This document shows, one piece after another, positions 6,100 to 7,306 of a stretch of DNA of 7,306 bases. The notes under the pieces are model-generated. The model was not told where the DNA came from. It did not search any database and worked only from the letters and a program-made list of their open reading frames with translations. Source of the stretch: Shewanella sp. (lineage in GTDB: Bacteria > Pseudomonadota > Gammaproteobacteria > Enterobacterales > Shewanellaceae); NCBI GenBank assembly GCA_004195335.1, contig SDWK01000392.1, forward strand, positions 1 through 7,306. Reading direction: 5' to 3'. How positions within the stretch are numbered: the first letter of the stretch is position 1; every line of letters starts with the position of its first letter. Made by a program: the position numbers and the translations under genes.

Positions 6100-6192
6100 A
6101 AATCAATCCCTAATTTAACTAGCACCCATGCGTTAGATCCTATGCAGTTCAGAATCCTCCTGTAGGGCTTATATTGCGTCGGTTATGGGGAA

Positions 6193-6765
6193 CTAGTCGC
6201 CTAATGGCTCCATGATCAATTCCCGCTCACTCACTAAGCGCCTTGCTAAATCACTCATTCTTGGAAAACCATAATCAGTGAACATCCCCATCACTTCGTT
6301 ATATCGATCGTAGAAGCATTCTCTTGGGGAGAGTGCAGCGTAATCGTATTGATCAGATATTTGCCACTCTTTTTTTAACTCCCCCTTAGCAAAAACGAAC
6401 TTTTCAAAGTCTCCTCTCACTTTCTCCAGGATATTAATAGCTTCTTTTTTGTGCCGATCCGAGTGCTTACCTTCCTCATAGGTTTCAGCGATGGCCCCAG
6501 CAGCCGCGATCAGAATCATATCTGGGGGAGCATCCTGACCGTCTTCGTCATTTGCGTTGTCCGTGATTCCTCCTTCAAGATTACCGTTATCATCGAACAC
6601 AAATGCCAGCTTAATAGGGATGTTTGGCCTTCGTGTCGCTTTAGCTACGTAATGACCCACTTCATGAAATGCGATGCCATATTCGTCAAGCTGCTCAGTG
6701 ATGCCCTGGGAAGATGTGTAGATCGTACGACGCGCCGCACAGCCTTGCCAGTTCATAGTGCTCAT
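6193..6765 (-). CDS. M41/FtsH-like zinc metallopeptidase domain protein without AAA+
   Basis: ATG 6765 follows AAGGAG (6780-6775) at nine bases, so the start is well supported, although an internal ATG at codon 4 is possible. The 190-residue product contains EYGIAFHEVGHYVAKA, with the zinc-peptidase HExxH at H34-E35-x-x-H38. The setting (AxHExGHxV) is that of peptidase family M41, the FtsH protease domain. Further on, ILIAAAGAIAETYEEGKHSD (about 84-103) aligns with the FtsH 'GGRvAEE...g' helix and the region that supplies the third zinc ligand. In FtsH that ligand is an Asp; here D103, H105 or E108 are candidates that I cannot separate. No AAA+ ATPase (Walker motifs) and no membrane segment are present, so this is a stand-alone soluble peptidase about the size of the M41 domain alone. 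It is the first gene of the three-gene minus-strand set and might process or control the SIR2/HEPN partners. Confidence 0.75.
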   Translation of the reverse strand: MSTMNWQGCAARRTIYTSSQGITEQLDEYGIAFHEVGHYVAKATRRPNIPIKLAFVFDDNGNLEGGITDNANDEDGQDAPPDMILIAAAGAIAETYEEGKHSDRHKKEAINILEKVRGDFEKFVFAKGELKKEWQISDQYDYAALSPRECFYDRYNEVMGMFTDYGFPRMSDLARRLVSERELIMEPLGD

Positions 6766-7306
6766 GCGGTATCACTCCTTGAATAATCTTAAGAACCGAT
6801 TTTACTCATAATGCAGCTAACTTTGCGAACCCAGACAAGATCTTTAACGCCCGTTCTCGGCCCTCGTATGACTCCTATGGGGCGACTCCTGCCGCCTGTG
6901 TGATAGCGGAGCGTATGGCGGCTTTGTCGCAGCAAGCTACCATCGAAAAGCGGGAGCGCACAGCAGTTGCACCAAGGGTTCACTCGGGCGCTTTCATCTA
7001 CTTAGCGGCCAACAGCGCACGGCCTTCTAACGATAATCCATACAGAAAGCAGCCCAGACTGACTTGCCAATCTGAAGCAGAAACTTAACGCATGCTCCTC
7101 TATAGCGGTCATTGCCTCGGGAAACCGGCAGCGGCAACTGTCGGCCCTTTGCGGACACTCAGATACGGCCTGTGGCAGGTCTCAAATATGGATGCCCATA
7201 CAGTATATTTAACCTCCATAAAAAAGTGGCTCGTTTTGTCAGGGTGCTAGGCTCGTTTTTCACTGGAAACCAAACCGGTATTCCCTCATTATCAGACGCT
7301 TAGTGA
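6766..7306. other. Right-end region with no convincing gene
   Basis: Several frames of about 60 codons exist on both strands, but none has a ribosome site plus protein-like composition, and none resembles a family I know. The part next to 6766 must contain the promoter of the metallopeptidase gene. The best guess on the minus strand, TTGTCT ... CATTAT within about 6835-6800, has a 19-base spacer and is poor. An imperfect hairpin, TTAG-C-GGCC (7002-7010) / GGCC-TT-CTAA (7021-7030), lies in the middle. Confidence 0.45.
7228..7259. repeat. 10-bp direct repeat GGCTCGTTTT
   Basis: GGCTCGTTTT occurs at 7228-7237 and 7250-7259, start-to-start 22 bp, close to two helical turns. It lies next to the right window edge in non-coding DNA and could be a tandem protein-binding site upstream of something outside the window. 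Confidence 0.35.

Noticed and set aside
6113..6138. ATTTAAC ... GTTAGAT, matching integron attC core boxes (RYYYAAC / GTTRRRY)
   Set aside because: The boxes are only 26 bp end to end, with no inner paired arms; real attC sites are about 57 bp or longer.
6096..6161. AGGAGG-led small frame ending in an ATGA overlap with the SIR2 start
   Set aside because: There is no ATG, GTG or TTG at usable distance from the AGGAGG; only ATT directly adjoining it would open the frame.
7196..7220. ACAGTATAT as a LexA (SOS) box
   Set aside because: Only one half-site is present; the second half is missing at the required spacing.
6900..7303. Plus-strand frames of 62-63 codons at the right end
   Set aside because: They start at GTG or TTG without ribosome sites, and their composition is not protein-like in any recognised way.
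1..7306. CRISPR array, rRNA or complete insertion sequence
   Set aside because: I found no regularly spaced repeats, no rRNA signature and no transposase-like reading frame.

Overview
This window looks like chromosomal DNA of a Gram-negative bacterium, most likely a gammaproteobacterium of moderate GC content. The evidence is a lipoprotein-type penicillin acylase, a LysR regulator divergent from a YbfB/YjiJ-type transporter, and Shine-Dalgarno-led genes. I cannot name a genus from the sequence alone.

Layout. (1) Positions 1-2535 hold a metabolic/transport block. On the minus strand lies the N-terminal part of a penicillin G acylase (cut by the left window edge, alpha-subunit region only, with a lipoprotein signal). 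Upstream of it is a YbfB/YjiJ-like major facilitator transporter gene whose second half is missing and replaced by an unrelated tail (probable pseudogene). A complete, divergently transcribed LysR-type regulator faces away from the transporter. (2) Positions 2536-4234 are an orphan-gene zone with low coding density: a small minus-strand gene (73 aa), a divergent plus-strand gene of unknown function (169 aa), and non-coding DNA rich in imperfect inverted repeats. (3) Positions 4235-6765 hold three co-oriented minus-strand genes that are visibly more AT-rich than the left block. In transcription order they are an M41/FtsH-like zinc metallopeptidase without an AAA+ domain, a stand-alone SIR2-family (NAD+-consuming type) protein, and a protein with a HEPN RNase motif (RNxxxH). 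(4) Positions 6766-7306 have no convincing gene.

The most interesting part is the metallopeptidase-SIR2-HEPN set. SIR2 and HEPN domains are each recurrent effectors of prokaryotic antiphage and abortive-infection systems, and a small peptidase is a plausible sensor, activator or regulator. I do not recognise this exact combination as a named system, so it is a candidate undescribed defence module. That is inference from domain content and gene order: the gaps of 93 and 125 bp mean that co-function is not proven, and the HEPN gene may have its own promoter.

Minor points are the lipoprotein form of the acylase with Asp at +2, the truncated transporter, repeated short motifs between the divergent orphan genes, several stem-loop candidates downstream of the 169-aa gene, and a short imperfect inverted repeat bracketing the HEPN gene.
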